This document shows, piece by piece, positions 60,574 to 64,000 of a stretch of DNA of 64,000 nucleotides. The notes below the pieces were generated by a model that did no database searches, was not told the DNA's origin, and saw only the letters and a list, made by a program, of their open reading frames with translations. The stretch's first letter is position 1; the number at the start of each line of letters is the position of its first letter. Source of the stretch: Sipunculus nudus (lineage: Eukaryota; Annelida; Sipuncula; Golfingiida; Sipunculidae). Location of the stretch: positions 57,026,870 through 57,090,869 of the forward strand of contig CM049307.1 in NCBI GenBank assembly GCA_026874595.1, read 5' to 3'. The translations under genes were made by a program, and so were the position numbers.

Positions 60574-61372
60574 CTGGGATGAACCGGTTAAGGTGTAGAT
60601 GGAATGACCTTAGTGACGCGGTTCCCATTGCGCACCTGTAGACATTCAGTTCCACCCCGCCTTTGTGCAATGTTCCGACCCTGGTGTACAGCTGTACCCC
60701 TTGTGGGTCCTGGATGCATTCGATATGTTTCTTCTGGGTTTCCCAAATCTTCACCATCCGGTCTTTGTCAAACAATGGTACCCCAAGAGAATCTGTGGCG
60801 TTAGCCATACTTCTCAAGAGTTGCTCAATTAAGAAAGTTGTCCGTGACATACCTCTTGTCTCTCGTCGGCAGTGCCTCGCCAACTCGTCACGGCTGATTG
60901 ATCTGTCAACAAGTTTGTCCGTGACATGCTTTGGATTAATTCCCCGAGTTAGCAGCTCTGATGCCTTGGCTTGACGGAGAATGTGAAGGTCACCCTCATC
61001 CCACTTGGAGATGCATGAAGACAGGCGTGACATGAATGTTCCATACAGTGGATGGGCGTCAGTTGTACAACCAACACTGAACCTCCGGATGAAGTGCCAG
61101 ATGTCTAAGCGCACCTTGACCTTCCATGGAGTGAATAGCTGGCTCATGAGTGGCTTACCCTCCGAGGTACAGCAGTCCCTGTCCACATATATAAAGCAGG
61201 GTGGTTCTTCCCCTGCATTCTTGTAACGCCGGACAATTCCCTGGGCCATGGGTCGGAGGCCAAGGCCCTCAAAGGTGGTAAGGACCGACATCAGAATCTC
61301 GCCACGTTCATTTCCAACATTTGTGGTCCAGGCAGCAGTTCTAGCAACCTTGTCTGCAATCTTTTTGGTAAT
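60574..61372 (-). CDS. Exon: transposase-like core, VDRDCC motif
   Basis: This is the longest exon (799 bases), with acceptor TTTCTCCGGCAG and donor GTAAAATT. It is fully open in one frame for 266 codons. Motifs in order: AAWTTNVGNERGEILMSVLT, FIYVDRDCC, VRLDIWHFIRRFSVG, HPLYGTFMSRLSSCISKWDEG, HIECIQDPQGVQLYTRVGT, LRSFHLHLNRFIPG. The spaced acidic residues in VDRDCC, RLDIWHF and HIECIQD suggest an RNase H-like transposase core, but this is inference. The upstream exon with the start codon is outside the window, beyond the family I element at 61587. Confidence 0.75.
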
Positions 61373-61586
61373 CTGCCGGAGAAATAGATAAATCCTTTAA
61401 TCATTTCGAAAGGATTATTTTAAACAAACTTTAAGTGTATGAATACTGACGAAAGGCCGGTCTGACCACTGACCACTATTTAATCCCGTTAAAAATGTTA
61501 TGTTTTAAATTATAATGGCATATTTTAAGTTTCCGTGCGTTTATTTAAATATTGAATAACATAATTTAATATTATCATTATATAAA
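61373..61586 (-). other. Start of intron beyond the core exon
   Basis: AT-rich intronic DNA before the family I element. No further exon was found in it. Confidence 0.5.
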
Positions 61587-64000
61587 CTAGACATTTCTTG
61601 GCACCGCAGGTGCCGGAGTATCCCCAGACATAGTAGGCCCCCCTCCTACAAGAACAGACCCCCATTTTTAGCAGCATATACTGACACTTGGCATATTTAT
61701 TGTTTATTCCATCTAACGATTCCACAATCTTGTTGAAGATGTTGGTCCTGTGACCTTGATCTTTTAAAAGATGTGTCCTGTGACCTTGACCTTTGATCTC
61801 ATAACCCCAAAATCAATTTGGGTCTTGCTTTTCCAATGGGACATATGCAAGTCAAGTTTGAAATCTATACATCAATAAAGCAGGAATTATCATCCAGAAA
61901 CTTATTTTTGGACAGATGGCTCCTGTGACCTTCACCTTTGACCTTGTGACCTCAAAATTGATAGTGTTCTTCCTCTCTTGGCAGGAGAACTATATGTGCA
62001 AGATGAAAGATATGAGATGAAATGTTTGGCTGAAAATGCATCCACATCTTTTTAAAGATGTGTCCTGTGACCTTGACCTTTGACCTCATGACCCCAAAAT
62101 CAATTTTGGTCTTACTTTTCCAATGGGACATATACAAGTCAAGTTTGAAATCCATACATCAATAAAAGCAGGAATTATCATCCAGAAACTAATTTTTGGA
62201 CATATGGCTCCTGTGACCTTCATCTTTGACCTTGTGACCTCAAAAGTGATAGGGGTCTTCCACTCTTGGCAGGTGAACTATATGTGCAAGAGGAAATATC
62301 TGAGATGAATTTTTTGGCTGAAAATGCATCCACAATCTTTTTAAAGAGGTTTCCTGTGACCTTGACCTTTGACCTCATGACCCCAAAATCAATTTGGGTC
62401 TTGCTTTTCTAATGGGTCAATAACAAAGCCAAGTTTGAAATCCATACATCAGTAAAAGATGGAATTAAAATCCAGAAACTAATTTTTGGACAGATGGCTC
62501 CTGTGACCTTCACCTTTGACCTTGTGACCTCAAAACTGATAGGGTTCTTCCTCTCTTGGCAGGTGAACTATATGTGCAAGATGAAAGACCTGAGATGAAA
62601 TGTTTGGCTGAAAATGCATCCACATCTTTTTAAAGATGTGACCTTGACCTTTGACCTCATGACCCCAAAATCAATTTGGGTCTTGCTTTTCTAATGGGTC
62701 AATAACAAAGCCAAGTTTGAAATCCATACATCAGTAAAAGATGGAATTAAAATCCAGAAACTAATTTTTGGACAGATGGCTCCTGTGACCTTCACCTTTG
62801 ACCTTGTGACCTCAAAACTGATAGGGTTCTTCCTCTCTTGGCAGGTGAACTATATGTGCAAGATGAAAGACCTGAGATGAAATGTTTGGCTGAAAATGCA
62901 TCCACATCTTTTTAAAGATGTGACCTTGACCTTTGACCTCATGACCCCAAAATCAATTTGGGTCTTGCTTTTCAAATGGGACATATATAAGTCAAGTTTG
63001 AAATCCATACATCAATAAAAGCAGGAATTATCATCCAGAAACTAATTTTTGGACATATGGCTCCTGTGACCTTCACCTTTGACCTTGTGACCTCAAAATT
63101 GATAGGGGTCTTCCACTCTTGGCAGGTGAACTATATGTGCAAGATGAAAGATCTGAGATGAATTGTTTGGCTGAAAATGCATCCACAATCTTTTTATAGA
63201 GGTTTCCTGTGACCTTGACCTTTGACCTTATGACCCCAAATTCAATTCCGGTCTTGCTTTTCCAATGGGTCAAATACAAGTCAAGTTTGAAATCCAAACA
63301 TCAATAAAAGAAGGAATTATCATCCAGAAACTAATTTTTGGACAGATGGCTCCTGTGACCTTCACCTTTGACCTTGTGACTTCAAAATTGATAGGGTTCT
63401 TCCTCTCTTGGCAGGTGAACTAAATGTGCAAGATGAAAGATCTGAGATGAAATGTTTGGCTGAAAATGCATCCACATCTTTTTAAAGATGTGACCTTGAC
63501 CTTTGACCTCATGACCCCAAAATCAATTTGGGTCTTGCTTTTCCAATGGGACATATATAAGTCAAGTTTGAAATCCATACATCAATAAAAGCAGGAATTA
63601 TCATCCAGAAACTAATTTTTGGACATATGGCTCCTGTGACCTTCACCTTTGACCTTGTGACCTCAAAATTGATAGGGGTCTTCCACTCTTGGCAGGTGAA
63701 CTATATGTGCAAGATGAAAGATCTGAGATGAATTGTTTGGCTGAAAATGCATCCACAATCTTTTTATAGAGGTTTCCTGTGACCTTGACCTTTGACCTCA
63801 TGACCCCAAAATCAATTTGGGTCTTGCTTTTCCAATGGGACATATATAAGTCAAGTTTGAAATCCATACATCAATAAAAGCAGGAATTATCATCCAGAAA
63901 CTAATTTTTGGACAGATAGCTCCTGTGGCCTTGACCTTTGACCTTGTGACCCCAAAATTTATATGGATCATCCATTATTGGCAAGTGAGCTATATATTCA
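61587..64000 (-). mobile_element. Family I element, runs off the window
   Basis: CTAG at 61587-61590, then hairpin arms TGGCACC and GGTGCC around GCA, then GTATCCCCAGACATAG and a short C run, the same order as at 26520. Alternating array units of about 140 bp, paired into dimers of about 282-288 bp, fill the rest. Long segments near 62384-62665 and 62666-62947 are nearly identical. A block near 62984 recurs at 63554, 570 bases away, so recent multi-unit duplication has occurred. The 5' end is outside the window. It sits in an intron of the minus-strand gene. Confidence 0.65.

Larger units (their letters stand above)
42015..61372 (-). pseudogene. Split gene, transposase-like/DUF family, decayed
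   Basis: Seven minus-strand blocks (61372-60574, 60271-60060, 59776-59651, 59187-58966, 43955-43741, 43391 or 43369 to 43141, 42723-42015) read in order as one protein. From memory, this order of motifs matches a large uncharacterised family seen in fish, cnidarian and mollusc proteomes, possibly the one annotated with DUF6729. Its middle part looks like a transposase-type fold. Splice sites follow GT-AG and most phases agree. Lesions are a one-base phase clash at 60271, an extra base in an A5 run (59113-59117), TAA at 59014-59016, a phase clash between the fifth and sixth blocks, and TAG at 42708-42710. The N-terminal exons lie beyond the window. Confidence 0.7.

Overview
This window reads as nuclear DNA of an animal, most likely a mollusc and probably a bivalve. 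The evidence is AT-rich intergenic DNA, many long poly-G/poly-C and TA/GA microsatellites, a Tx1/L1-type LINE, and above all non-autonomous mobile elements with a central array of about 140-bp units, a structure described in bivalves. The taxon is an inference; no rRNA or mitochondrial marker is present.

Most of the window is transposon-derived. Two families dominate. Family I ends in a hairpin followed by CTAG, with a GTATCCCC-type inverted repeat at unequal distances from the two ends. It lies at 4.3-6.2, 26.5-27.7, 57.1-58.7 and 61.6-64.0 kb on the minus strand, with a 6.3-kb divergent relative at 48.0-54.4 kb on the plus strand. Family II has GCTCAGCTG/CAGCTGAGC inverted repeats near its ends and lies at 9.6, 18.3, 22.0, 23.9, 32.9, 39.1, 44.1, 46.4 and 54.5 kb. 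Both resemble Helitron/Helentron-type elements. Most copies of both carry the same core array, in which each unit has a ladder of nuclear-receptor-like half-sites.

The main gene signal is a split gene on the minus strand. Seven exon-like blocks run from 61372 down to 42015, and the 5' part lies beyond the right edge. They read as successive parts of one protein: a catalytic-like middle, an acidic linker, a helical region, and a C-terminal zinc-binding domain. An intron of about 15 kb, filled with family I and II elements, separates the fourth and fifth blocks. The copy carries several lesions and is probably a recent pseudogene or a decayed paralogue, unless some lesions are assembly errors.

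Other content: 0.2-4.3, 6.2-9.6 and 11.4-18.3 kb hold no gene I can support. A 75-bp satellite lies at 20.72-21.92 kb. A decayed LINE at 29.2-36.1 kb is split by a family II insertion. A 50-bp-arm palindrome flanked by direct repeats lies at 28.7 kb and a perfect 23-bp-stem hairpin at 14.33 kb. A pair of 1.2-kb inverted arms, each with a related open frame, lies at 48.2-53.0 kb.
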